Below are positions 56,342 to 64,000 of a stretch of 64,000 nucleotides of DNA, in pieces. Under the pieces are notes generated by a model, which searched no databases, was not told the origin of the DNA, and saw only the letters and a program-made list of their open reading frames with translations. Positions within the stretch are counted from its first letter, which is position 1. Each line of letters opens with the position of its first letter. Source of the stretch: CAINVV01 sp963663005 (GTDB lineage Bacteria; Bacteroidota; Bacteroidia; Bacteroidales; Prolixibacteraceae); assembly GCA_963663005.2 (NCBI GenBank), contig CAXXHH010000014.1, positions 248,001 through 312,000 of the forward strand, written 5' to 3'. The translations under genes were made by a program, and so were the position numbers.

Positions 56342-58057
56342 ACTACACACAGACAGTTCAGAAATACCTTGATGCAGGATTATTATGCCTACCGACGAAG
56401 GAGAATAAAGCACCTAACTCAACCGCCGGATGGAAGGATGGATTCCCTCCGGAAGCCTTTACAGACTGCTACGGCATCGGTATTATCTGTGGCGAAAAGT
56501 CGGGTGGACTTGAATGTCTTGACTTCGACAACCACGCAGGAGACGCCAAGGAGAACTTATCGGCTTATCTCGCAATGCCAGAGGTGAAGGAGATATATGA
56601 GAAGTACGAACTGCCAATCGAACAGACCATGAGCGGTGGTTACCACCTTCTCTTTCGGTGCGACAAAAACGAGGGCAACCGCAAATTGGCCTCAAAAATG
56701 CATAACGGAAAACCTGACTGCTTCATTGAAACACGTGGCCTTGGGGGTTATTTCTGTGCCGATCCTACACCAAAGTACAAACTCATCTGTAATAACATCT
56801 TAATCATCTCACGGATATCAATTCTTGAAAGAGCTATTCTGATTGACAATGCCATTGCACAAAATCAGGTCTTTCCCACCTTGCTCCGGTCAGATTATGA
56901 GAACCAGGATCGCCCAGGAGATATCTACAATTCTCATCCATCATCCATTGGTGAAATGAAATCCATTCTTACAACAGCGGACTGGGTTGATCTGGGGAAT
57001 ATGAATTGGAGACGACCAGGAAAGAAGGAAGGGGTCTCTGCTACACTTGGCAAGGTCGCTCCGAACGTCCTCTATGTGTTCTCATCCAACGCATCCCCTT
57101 TTGAGAACAACAGGGCTTACACTCCGTTCCAGGTAATGGCACTTCTTAAATTTAATGGAGACTTCACAGCTGCGGCTAAGAGCCTGGTTCCAGAGAAAGA
57201 TATCAGCACAATTTCGAAGAAGGGGGAACTCCCAGTCAGTGAAGTTGAAAAATTTCTGAAATTGTCGATGATCGATACCAGGAGACAAATTGAGAAGCCA
57301 CCGACAATATTAAGCATAACCGAAAACACCGCAAGCCGGTATGAAGATAAACGGGTGTTCACACTCGGAAACTTTTCCTGCATTATTGGCAAAGCAAAGA
57401 GTAAAAAAACCTTTCTGATTAGCCTATTCACGGCAGCCCTACTTAATGAAAATAGCGGTGTTCTGGTGGGTTCACTTCCTGATTACAAAAATCAAATCCT
57501 CTATTTCGACACCGAACAGGGTGAGTATGACTCATACAACGTTATTAGGAGGATCGAAAAGATGTCCCATTCAACCTCAAGGCTCAAGGCTTTCAATCTA
57601 AGACCGTTTTCCCCCAACCGAGCGATGCCAGATCATTGAACACGCCTTCAAACTCTATGGTGACAAGGTTGGATACTGCGTCATAGATGGCATCGCAGAC
57701 CTGACCAACGGAGTGCTGGATGAAGCAGAGGCAATCCGTGTGGTAACGCTTATTATGCGATTGAGCAAATACCACAACTGCCATATCTCTACTGTATTAC
57801 ACCAGAATAAGAATGATGATTTCGCAACCGGACATCTGGGAAGCAGTGTGATGAAAAAGGCGGAGATAATTATATCAGTCTCAAAATCCGACGTTAATGA
57901 AAGCGTTATCAAATGCGACATGAGTAGGGCTCCTGGATTCAACGAAGTGAAAATGGTCATAAACAGCGATGGGTTGCCCGAGATTGTTGACAGAAAACCA
58001 ACTATAAAGAGCAGCTTTTATGAGAAGGAAATCAAAATTGACGAAGTTCCGTTCTAA
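56338..58057 (+). pseudogene. Prim-Pol/RecA-like primase-helicase, split by a C5 frameshift
   Basis: First part (56338-57639): N-terminal archaeo-eukaryotic primase/bifunctional primase-polymerase domain (about 1-190) with LECLDFDNH metal-binding Asps and SGGYHLLFR; then a PriCT-like region; then a RecA/RepA-like ATPase with a Walker A variant GKAKSKKT at about 352. The frame breaks in CCCCC at 57611-57615; with one C less it goes on as SPTERCQIIEHAFKLYGDKV with Walker B YCVIDGIADL and ends at 58057 (about 572 residues in total). This is the replication enzyme of the element. A homopolymer error is as likely as true decay. Confidence 0.85.
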
Positions 58058-58066
58058 ACATATCAA

Positions 58067-58525
58067 ATGACTATGAAAACCAAAGAAGTAAAGGACCTGG
58101 AACGTATGTACGTCGAATGCCGACAGAGGAAATACCCAGATGGTACCTTCCTGACATCTCCGTCTTATGAAGAGAGAACAAGGGAGGGACTGATAAAATG
58201 CATAATTGACTACCTCCGGCTAAACGATATTCCCGCGGATAATAATGACCAGACACAAATGTTCTCTGAGACTATGGGGCGTGTGCGCAGGATTAGTGCA
58301 GCCGACTGGGAAAAGCTAAAGAATCACTGGGGTAAGAGTCCGATATCAGCGATCATAAATGGGTTAACAGTAAAGATTGAAATCCTGAGGAAGGGTGAAA
58401 TCCAATCTGCTGATCAAATAGCATACCAACAATTGGTGGAGGCGGCTGGCGGGATCTATTGCACCGCTCGAAGTCTGGCTTCGTTCAAGGAATGGATCAA
58501 AACACAATTGCAAAAAGAAAACTAA
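58067..58525 (+). CDS. Hypothetical protein (element operon)
   Basis: 152 residues, charged, cytosolic. Not recognised. The N-terminus (MKTKEVKDL) is similar to that of the next protein (MKTNEVKEL), suggesting a shared short motif or leader. Middle part has ISAADWEKLKNHWGKSPIS. Nine bases after the primase gene, so the same operon. A later ATG at 58073 is equally possible as start. Confidence 0.65.
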   Translation: MTMKTKEVKDLERMYVECRQRKYPDGTFLTSPSYEERTREGLIKCIIDYLRLNDIPADNNDQTQMFSETMGRVRRISAADWEKLKNHWGKSPISAIINGLTVKIEILRKGEIQSADQIAYQQLVEAAGGIYCTARSLASFKEWIKTQLQKEN

Positions 58526-58537
58526 ACTCACAAAAAC

Positions 58538-58972
58538 ATGAAAACAAATGAAGTTAAAGAATTACCTAAGTTGTTTGAAGGCAGAGGCGAAGTCAAGGGA
58601 TTCACTTTTTCACAGTTACGTACCAGCGAAAAGGCGATTATTTATGAAGTTCGTGACAATGAGACAGGCAACTTGCATTTCGAGGTATTTTTAAAGGTAT
58701 TTCGACCAGAATGTCACATATGGAAGGATGAGACCGGAAAGATGTGCTCATCGAAGAATCCGAATAACCTTGAAGTCGTTTATCCACATTCAGGAGCATT
58801 CGGAGCATGGGCATGGACATATAGGCATATGGAGAAAGCACTCAACAAGTTCCAGGAGCTTAATCCTGCTGCAGAGACCAACTTACTCAAAAATACCGAT
58901 TCAATCAAACAACTGAATACATCTTTGGTAAAAGAAGTATTTGTTCCTTGCCAATTATGTATCTGGACTTAG
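58538..58972 (+). CDS. Hypothetical protein (end of element operon)
   Basis: 144 residues. No recognised domain. Contains EGRGEVKGFTFSQLRTSEKA, a Tyr/Trp-rich centre (GAFGAWAWTYRHMEKALNKF) and an ending with CQLCIWT. A short beta-rich protein that is likely a regulator or binding partner; not assignable. Twelve bases after its neighbour, last gene of the run. Confidence 0.65.
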   Translation: MKTNEVKELPKLFEGRGEVKGFTFSQLRTSEKAIIYEVRDNETGNLHFEVFLKVFRPECHIWKDETGKMCSSKNPNNLEVVYPHSGAFGAWAWTYRHMEKALNKFQELNPAAETNLLKNTDSIKQLNTSLVKEVFVPCQLCIWT

Positions 58973-59640
58973 CACCTAGTATGCGTGAGAAGCATACATC
59001 CGACACATACCAAATAAGCTCTTGGATGAATCTGGCGGGAAAATTATGGGGATATAAGTTAAGCAGCAATTTAATTAATAAAAGTAATTTATACTATTAT
59101 TATTTTCAGTAGTTGAAAATCACGATACTTTTCACCCCTAGTTTTAAATTTCACACTCAATCGAAACAAAAAACACATCTCCTTAATATACAGTATATTA
59201 GCAATGACATGTCCTGAATTGATCGATAAATTATCAGCAAAACTTATTTGGTCAGATACCATATCTGTGGTAATTGTCCGCAAAAAAACTAAAAGCACTG
59301 AATAGCCATACCCAATTTCCGACCAGATGTATTCATTAATTATACCTTTGTTCATGATATCAGTCTAATTACATGAACAATACGAAGATAATTAGTATAA
59401 CCTCACTATACTCAACGCTGGAATTCTGATCTTAACACTTATCATCTTTCACAGCCATTATGTAGATTAAAGCACCTCCCCTGTTGGAAGCTGGTATCTT
59501 TCTAAATAAATGCTTAGAAAATTACCACTTTCTTTTCCAAGTCACGTAATGTACGTCTATGGAGAGATCGAGGCAAAATATCCATTAGGTAGTACACAAA
59601 AATAGATTTCTCAACTTTGTTTCAGGAAGAAAGTTGAATA
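58973..59640. other. 668-bp region without a convincing gene
   Basis: AT-rich. One minus-strand ORF (59089-59355, 88 residues, Ile/Leu-rich with poor codon bias) exists, but there is no ribosome-site or family support; probably chance or a fragment. No terminator or known repeat is clear. It probably marks the right part of the element or a junction. Confidence 0.3.
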
Positions 59641-59871
59641 CTAGTTTGCTTTCTTGACTTCCTCCTCAAGTTTACGAATAATCAAAGACGGATCGGTTTT
59701 TAAGGCTTTAGCAAGTTTAAAAATAGTAGTAATAGTTGGTTGCTTCATTCCTCGCTCAAGCAGCGAAATATAAGTTCGGTCTAGGTCAGAATATTCGGCA
59801 AGCTTCTCCTGAGAGATCTTTTTTGCTTCCCGCATTTCACGCAACACTTTGCCGAAAATCTCACTTAACAT
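59641..59871 (-). CDS. XRE-family HTH transcriptional regulator
   Basis: 76 residues, one Cro/C1-type HTH (about 10-65: KISQEKLAEYSDLDRTYISLLERG, QPTITTIFKLAKAL), dimerising tail short. Divergent from the nucleotidyltransferase gene, with palindromic sites between them. Likely represses itself and the partner, as in two-gene stress or toxin-antitoxin modules. Confidence 0.92.
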   Translation of the reverse strand: MLSEIFGKVLREMREAKKISQEKLAEYSDLDRTYISLLERGMKQPTITTIFKLAKALKTDPSLIIRKLEEEVKKAN

Positions 59872-59877
59872 CTCTCA

Positions 59878-59934
59878 GACTTTAGTCAGAGCGAAAATGA
59901 AATATTTCGCCTCCTAAAACCACGGACTATAGTC
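59878..59934. promoter_or_regulatory. Two palindromic operators between XRE and nucleotidyltransferase genes
   Basis: GACTTTAGTC (59878-59887, 7 bases from the XRE start) and the perfect palindrome GACTATAGTC (59925-59934, 45 bases before the other start) share GACTNNAGTC with flanking CA..AG/TG context. Centres are 47 bases apart. One lies beside each start, as expected for binding by the XRE dimer. Confidence 0.75.
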
Positions 59935-59978
59935 TGAATTTTTTATCTTTGATGTTCAAAGAGCCCTAATCCACTCGA

Positions 59979-60698
59979 ATGAATGGATATGTGAAATTTC
60001 CCTATTTAAAATTGATTTCAAAAAAGATGAAAATCAACCCAAAAGAAAGTATTGCTGGTTTTCCAATACTTAAAATCAGAGATTTATTGCGATTTCATGA
60101 TCAGCTTACACCAGAAAAAGTATCGAAGCGCTTAGTGATTAGTATCGAACAAGCAAATTCTGTATTACAAGAATTAATTCAGCTTGACTATCTCGAACTT
60201 GTTCCTGAAAATTTTGAGTATAAAACTTATACAAGAACGATTTTAGGTAATGCTTTAAGAATGGCCAAAGCAATACCCAGCATAAGTAAGGAAAAAGCAA
60301 AAAACCTTTTTGACGAGTTTTTGTGTCGTGTGAAAGAAGTGAATGAAAATGACAATTTCCTTTGGGAGGTGGAAAGAGTCGTTGTATTTGGCAGTTTTAT
60401 TACTGACGCTACCTTTGTAAATGACATAGACCTTGTAGTAATACTTACCCGAAGGAGAATACTAGGAAATAGTTGGGATAAAAGAAACAGAGATCGAATA
60501 AATCAAGCCGTCGCAGGGGGAAAACACTTTTACGATTCTGTGGATGAAATGTGTTACCCAGAACTTGAAGTGAGAAAATTTCTTAAAGGAAAATCTCACT
60601 ACTTGAGTATTGTATTCCGAGAGGATGAAATACTCAAACAAACCAAATCAATCCAAGTATTTCCTGAAGAACAGCGCAACTTTGCCATTGCAGATTAA
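59979..60698 (+). CDS. Nucleotidyltransferase-domain protein with N-terminal winged helix
   Basis: 239 residues (ATG at 60027, residue 17, is an alternative start). The N-terminal part (about 25-85, FHDQLTPEKVSKRL, VLQELIQLDYLEL) looks like a winged HTH. It is followed by the linker GNALRMAKAIPSISKEKA and a Pol-beta-type nucleotidyltransferase with GSFIT (Gly138-Ser139) and the metal pair Asp149 and Asp151 in VNDIDLVVIL. The C-terminal third holds YPELEVRKFLKGKSHYLS. This resembles a widespread predicted HTH-nucleotidyltransferase family of unknown function. Paired with a divergent XRE gene it may be a regulatory or toxin-like module. Confidence 0.85.
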   Translation: MNGYVKFPYLKLISKKMKINPKESIAGFPILKIRDLLRFHDQLTPEKVSKRLVISIEQANSVLQELIQLDYLELVPENFEYKTYTRTILGNALRMAKAIPSISKEKAKNLFDEFLCRVKEVNENDNFLWEVERVVVFGSFITDATFVNDIDLVVILTRRRILGNSWDKRNRDRINQAVAGGKHFYDSVDEMCYPELEVRKFLKGKSHYLSIVFREDEILKQTKSIQVFPEEQRNFAIAD

Positions 60699-60993
60699 CC
60701 TAAGTATTAATTTCAGTATGTAATGATTGTCAGGTAAATTTGATTATCAACATCATTATTTGTAGAAGAATTTGGAGTTTTTATGAATTTAGAAGTCTGT
60801 ACCTCGCGCATATAACAATGAAAAAAAGAAAATTTGTACTTGAAAGCAACAAGCCTGTTTCACTCATCGACTTCCAAGAGTGCAGCAAAATTAAACTAAC
60901 TCAACACGACTTCTCGGAAGTACGACCGGAGCAGCTTCTACCATTAGTTTTTCTCCGCAAGGAGTTAACATTAAAGCATCATTCGCTCCCGCA

Positions 60994-61642
60994 TTAACAA
61001 GACCACTGACTGGGTAGGCTCATCTTATCTGACGGGAAAGGAACAAGAAAGCTGAGAATTTCCGATAGGTGGAGCGAAGATTTCAGCCAATGGGTTTCAT
61101 AGTGAAGAGGAAGGATCACTGGCATACGCTTTGCTCCTTCCCACAGAAGCATCTCGTTGGCTGTAGTTGTAATTATTGCAAACGAAGTAATCACCTCCAT
61201 CTTCTCTGGATGTTGCTAGGTAGCGTAGATTCCTGCAAACCCAAATGGGTTTTTTGCGTTGAATGTAAACAAGGTACGGAAGGTTCTTATCCCACCTGGT
61301 AAAGTAAGCGTCTGCTACAACTATGCATCGCTTGAAAAAGATAGGATTCCTAAACTCAGGCTGTAGGAAGATTGCTTTTGATCCGCTATATCCCGGATTA
61401 TCATCCTTATTCTTGTTCCCTTCTGCTCTTGCTGTCATGATGTTCATTGGTTCCTGAGCAAAGTGAGGAGTAAGTCCATGTTTGAAGACTTGAATAGAAT
61501 TTGGGTCGGTTATGAGGTTGGACTGATCACCTCCGCCATTGTTGTATGACTTGGGGATTTCACCTAATCCCAGACGAGGTTTTGCATAAAATCGTTTTTC
61601 GATAACTTCAAGGCTACTAACTAAGACAAATTTGAGATTCAT
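60994..61642 (-). pseudogene. SOS-response-associated peptidase (SRAP/YedK/HMCES-like), decayed
   Basis: The first frame (61642-61097) reads KFVLVSSLEVIEKRF, TARAEGNKN, FFKRCIVVADAYF and PYLVYIQRKKPI, the SRAP core. The residues after Met are Asn-Leu-Lys, where SRAP proteins need Cys2 (MCGR) that binds abasic DNA. Near 61240 the frame shifts (GFAGIYAT), a TAG replaces an expected Trp codon, and the last part (from 61200 down) goes on in another frame with FAIITTTANEML and AKRMPVIL, the conserved end. Three independent faults make it a true pseudogene. It ends at 60994. Confidence 0.85.
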
Positions 61643-62060
61643 GACTATATTTATGTCAATCATACGACTCCAATATAGTCTTTTTGATCGACTGCCTTTA
61701 ATAAGCCACTATGTGACTTGCACCATCTAAAAAACCGGGAAAATTGCCTTGATTTTCTCAGGGTGGGACAAAGGTATTCCAGCATAATAATCTAGGCAAA
61801 ATGATTATCACGTCAGCGTTAGAAATAGCATTCACTGCACACTGTCTCATTTATCTTGAAATTTTTGCACCCAAGAGTTCGCGGGAAAGGAATTTTCTTT
61901 TCATCACTTTGACTTTAATAATTAATTAATACTTTAGTTTAAATCTAAAATCCAATAAACCTGCGCCTATACACCGGTTTATTGCGCCTATAAACCAGTT
62001 AGCTGCAATGGCTGGAGAAACAGCTAACTTTGAACTGACTGCAAGGAATGAAATTTTAAA
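61643..62060. other. 418-bp non-coding region with tandem repeat and hairpin
   Basis: Apart from the features at 61962-62029, no gene is seen. The final 100 bases hold the array motif in front of the CoiA-like gene. Confidence 0.45.
61962..62038 (+). repeat. Tandem 20-bp repeat, hairpin and GCTAACTT motif before the CoiA-like gene
   Basis: TGCGCCTATAcACCgGTTtA (61962-61981) is followed by TGCGCCTATAaACCaGTTaG (61983-62002). AGTTAGCTG (61997-62005) pairs with CAGCTAACT (62021-62029). GCTAACTTTGAACTGA (62023-62038) is nearly the same as GCTAACTTGAAACTGA at 62901-62916 in front of the next gene. Confidence 0.65.
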
Positions 62061-62687
62061 ATGAAGACTTTTAAATTAGGCAAGGAAAAGACAACAGGCA
62101 AAATAGTAACGATAGCTGAGGTTAAGCGTGGGCTGACTTGCGATTGCGTTTGCCCTAACTGCGGGAAAGTTTTTGTTGCAGCACAAGGCGACAAAAACGA
62201 TTGGCATTTCAGACACTACGAAGAAACAAATTGCAAAGGTGGACAAGAAACCGCATTGCATTTTTTAGCAAAAGAAATTATCGCAAGCAATTCTGAAATC
62301 ACTTTGCCAATTCACGGAACAATTTCCTATGACAATGTTGTTAAAGAAATATACTTCCAGACAATTCAACCTGATGTAACAGCAAACACAAATGGACAAA
62401 ATTTGTTCTTTGAAGTTTTAGTGACACATCGTGTTGATACAGCAAAAGAGAAATTTTATAAAGATGGCGAACACAAAAGTGTTGAGATTAATTTGCAGAA
62501 TTTCAATTTTAAAACAAAAGAGGATTTAGCAATAGAAATCCTAACGAAGTGTAACAACAAGCGACTCATTTTTTGGGAGAAGAAAGTTGTTGTAGAGAAA
62601 AGCAATGACAACTCATGGATTGGTTGGTTAGTATTAGGTGTTTTTGCATTTTTTGGACTTAAATCCTTATTTCAAAAACGTAGATGA
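62061..62687 (+). CDS. CoiA-like competence-family protein with C-terminal membrane segment
   Basis: 208 residues. CoiA-family pattern: zinc-ribbon-like CDCVCPNCGKVF (residues 27-40), WHFRHYEETNC, ETALHFLAKEII and a PD-(D/E)XK-like core (QPDVTANTNGQNLFFEVLVTHR with Asp and Glu of the nuclease motif). A C-terminal hydrophobic helix (WIGWLVLGVFAFFGLKSLF) and a basic end follow, which is unusual for CoiA. It may be a membrane-tethered nuclease in DNA uptake or defence. It lies between two copies of the same upstream-type motif and may be a mobile cassette. Confidence 0.8.
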   Translation: MKTFKLGKEKTTGKIVTIAEVKRGLTCDCVCPNCGKVFVAAQGDKNDWHFRHYEETNCKGGQETALHFLAKEIIASNSEITLPIHGTISYDNVVKEIYFQTIQPDVTANTNGQNLFFEVLVTHRVDTAKEKFYKDGEHKSVEINLQNFNFKTKEDLAIEILTKCNNKRLIFWEKKVVVEKSNDNSWIGWLVLGVFAFFGLKSLFQKRR

Positions 62688-62926
62688 CACAGCTTCTAAC
62701 AAACCTCTCTGCGGAATTCGGGCTGAACGGCTTCGTAGCAACAGTGCCACATGCCGCTAACATGGGTTTTGCGTCAGGCGTGGTAACGCATTAACTTTAA
62801 ATTTTGATACTCGCTTTCAGCGTTCGGGCGGGGGACGGAGTCCCGTCCCCCGCCCGAACGCAAAGCCCCAGACCTTTAGCGGCAAGGCTTTGGGGACAGC
62901 GCTAACTTGAAACTGATGACATAAAA
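62688..62926 (+). repeat. Structured spacer (cassette-like) between two genes
   Basis: A 239-base stretch with nested inverted repeats. Outer arms TGCCGCTAA...GGGTTTTGCG (62752-62773) and CGCAAAGCCCC...TTAGCGGCA (62859-62884) flank the strong hairpin at 62820-62861. Just after the upstream gene is CTTCTAACAAACC; the far end is GCGCTAACTTGAAACTGA. The organisation recalls integron attC-like or Bacteroidota palindromic spacers; consensus attC core boxes are not clearly met. Confidence 0.55.
62820..62861 (+). repeat. Perfect 19-bp GC-rich hairpin
   Basis: GCGTTCGGGCGGGGGACGG (62820-62838) pairs with its complement at 62843-62861 around a 4-base loop. It is very GC-rich against an AT-rich surrounding, has no T-run and is the core of the spacer. 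Confidence 0.85.
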
Positions 62927-63436
62927 ATGACAAACAAACAAACAAACCAATATTCTAATATGAAGGTATATTATGACAACAGAGTAATTTGGAGAAAGAA
63001 TAATTCCAAGTCATGAAAAGGGAATGACTACTCCATGTGTGTTACTTGCAATGAAATTAAGAGTGACCATATTCCTGGCGATATCAAAGATTATTTCCAC
63101 CCAATGTTTGACAAATTGCCAGATGAACCGTTTTTCAATTGTCAAATCACATACACAAACAATATCCCAGCTTCAAGTTTTTCAATAGCTCCTAAGTTTC
63201 ATACAACTATTATCAATAAGCACTTTGCAGACTTGAAATTGAAACCAAGGCTTGAAAAAAAGGCAACAATTTATTTTGTTCAAATAAAAGACTTCAAGAC
63301 CAGGTTTGGTGATGACTTTGCTAATGAGAAAATTGAAAGAGATGCAATGAAACTTGCAGCCTTGTATGGTGCAAATTATTGGAAGTGCATACTCTGTATA
63401 GAAATGCGAAACTCAAATTTTGTTGCGAACACCTAA
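62927..63436 (+). pseudogene. Hypothetical gene with an in-frame stop
   Basis: From ATG 62927 (MTNKQTNQYSNMKVYYDNR) the frame is open except for TGA at 63014, where a Trp codon (TGG) would restore it, and runs on as KGNDYSMCVTCNEIKSDH to 63436, 169 residues if read through. The intact downstream part from ATG 63035 is 133 residues with CVTC and CILC cysteine pairs at its two ends. Family not recognised. It follows the second array motif. Confidence 0.5.
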
Positions 63437-63452
63437 GCCGATGAATGCAAAA

Positions 63453-63781
63453 TGTCTTAACCCCCGATAAGTTGGACAAAATTTGGAAAACAATTTTGTA
63501 ACAAATTAATTTTAGGGTATGAAAAACACAAGACGAAAATTTACTCCAGCAGAGCGCCTTTCAAAGGTTCAGGAGCTGTTCGTGAAGGCCATGCTGGAGA
63601 GCAACGCGCCAGGAATATCCTCACGGACGAAGATGATCTGAAAGGGGTATTTAAGGTTGCCCCTTCCTCTTCATAAAACAAATCACCATTGCTCCGTAGC
63701 TCTGAAAAAACTCAATCTGGAAATCACGATTTGAACTCAAACCCCTTTGAAAAAAGGGTCCAACTTATCGGGGTTAAGACA
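63453..63781 (+). mobile_element. Internally deleted IS3-like element (MITE-like)
   Basis: Ends are TGTCTTAACCCCCGATAAGT (63453-63472) and an inverted copy ending at 63781 (ACTTATCGGGGTTAAGACA; four C rather than five). Between them is the start of an OrfA-like gene (MKNTRRKFTPAERLSKVQEL from 63519) that soon goes out of frame; about 330 bases in all, so most of the transposase is gone. It could be moved in trans by a full IS. Confidence 0.8.
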
Positions 63782-63900
63782 ATACTTTCCCTAATCATTC
63801 TTGTCCTTTCTAGTTCCTTTTTGAATTCCTTCAAAACAACAAATGGGTTTTCACCATTGGCCTTTGCTTTTTGCATGATCACATCAGCAACTTGCTTCAT
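63724..63900 (-). pseudogene. Chimeric ORF ending inside the deleted IS
   Basis: ATG at 63900 starts MKQVADVIMQKAKANGEN and goes on as PFVVLKEFKKELERTRMIRES; at 63781 it enters the IS end and stops at 63724. The real C-terminus was cut off by the insertion. Unknown small helical protein, probably dead. 63901-64000 shows no gene. Confidence 0.35.
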
Positions 63901-64000
63901 CAATCACTCATTCTTCATAAATACCAATTTAGCATGTATAAAGTAAGTTAGTCCGAATAAACGACAAAAACGAATAAAATTGAGTTTTCATCAATATTAT

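Noticed and set aside
59089..59355. 88-residue minus-strand ORF
   Set aside because: Chance-like composition, no family motif and no neighbour supporting it.
60740..60997. 85-residue plus-strand ORF
   Set aside because: No recognisable motif, no supporting context, and it ends at the 3' end of the SRAP pseudogene on the other strand.
62688..62926. Classical integron attC site
   Set aside because: The ends (TTCTAAC, CGCTAAC) do not satisfy RYYYAAC/GTTRRRY well, and no integron integrase is in the window; reported as cassette-like only.

Overview
The window comes from a member of the Bacteroidota. The evidence is three SusC/SusD pairs or similar PUL hallmarks, a hybrid two-component regulator, an ECF sigma/FecR anti-sigma pair, a type IX secretion sorting domain, TAnnTTTG-like promoter boxes and small GIY-YIG ORFs. 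The enzyme mix (GH92, GH32, GH105, two sulfatases) and moderate GC suggest a Marinilabiliales/Prolixibacteraceae-like polysaccharide degrader, possibly marine or sediment. That placement is an inference.

Region 1 (1-29.4 kb) is carbohydrate utilisation. A 5'-truncated hybrid two-component regulator leads a plus-strand operon of GH32 fructanase, sugar MFS porter and, after a hairpin, a GH43 lipoprotein. Converging on it is a minus-strand operon (18331 to 7149) that reads as a complete mannoside pathway: two GH92 alpha-mannosidases, a sulfatase, a phosphomannose isomerase with a kinase-like N-terminal extension, a ROK sugar kinase and a second MFS porter. Divergent from it is a SusC/SusD/DUF3823 operon with a strong terminator, then a GntR regulator and a GH2 enzyme. 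Those last two genes together carry four frame breaks within about 1.1 kb.

Region 2 (29.4-49 kb) holds a DsrE-like protein, a 1340-residue multidomain C10 cysteine protease carrying a T9SS signal, an SDR oxidoreductase, a PQQ-type beta-propeller protein and a tandem pair of NTF2-like lipoproteins. A sigma/anti-sigma-controlled PUL follows (ECF sigma, FecR, SusC with STN domain, SusD, sulfatase, GH105 unsaturated uronyl hydrolase). It fits a sulfated, uronic-acid-containing polymer.

Region 3 (49-64 kb) is accessory DNA. An IS3-family element with 3-bp target duplication is nested inside a larger, decayed IS whose transposase it truncated. Next comes a GIY-YIG ORF bounded on both sides by partial tRNA-like sequences. 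An integrative element follows (tyrosine integrase, unknown protein, excisionase-like HTH, DnaD-like replication protein, Prim-Pol/RecA-like helicase with a C5 frameshift, small unknowns). The rest consists of an XRE regulator divergent from a nucleotidyltransferase with two palindromic operators, a dead SRAP (YedK-like) gene, and a cassette-like array in which a CoiA-like gene and a broken unknown gene are each preceded by the same GCTAACTT-type motif and separated by a structured repeat. A deletion derivative of an IS3-like element lies near the right end.

Several single-base frame breaks (25.8-26.3 kb, C5 at 57611, T4 at about 50972) could be true decay or sequencing/assembly error. The sequence alone cannot separate these.
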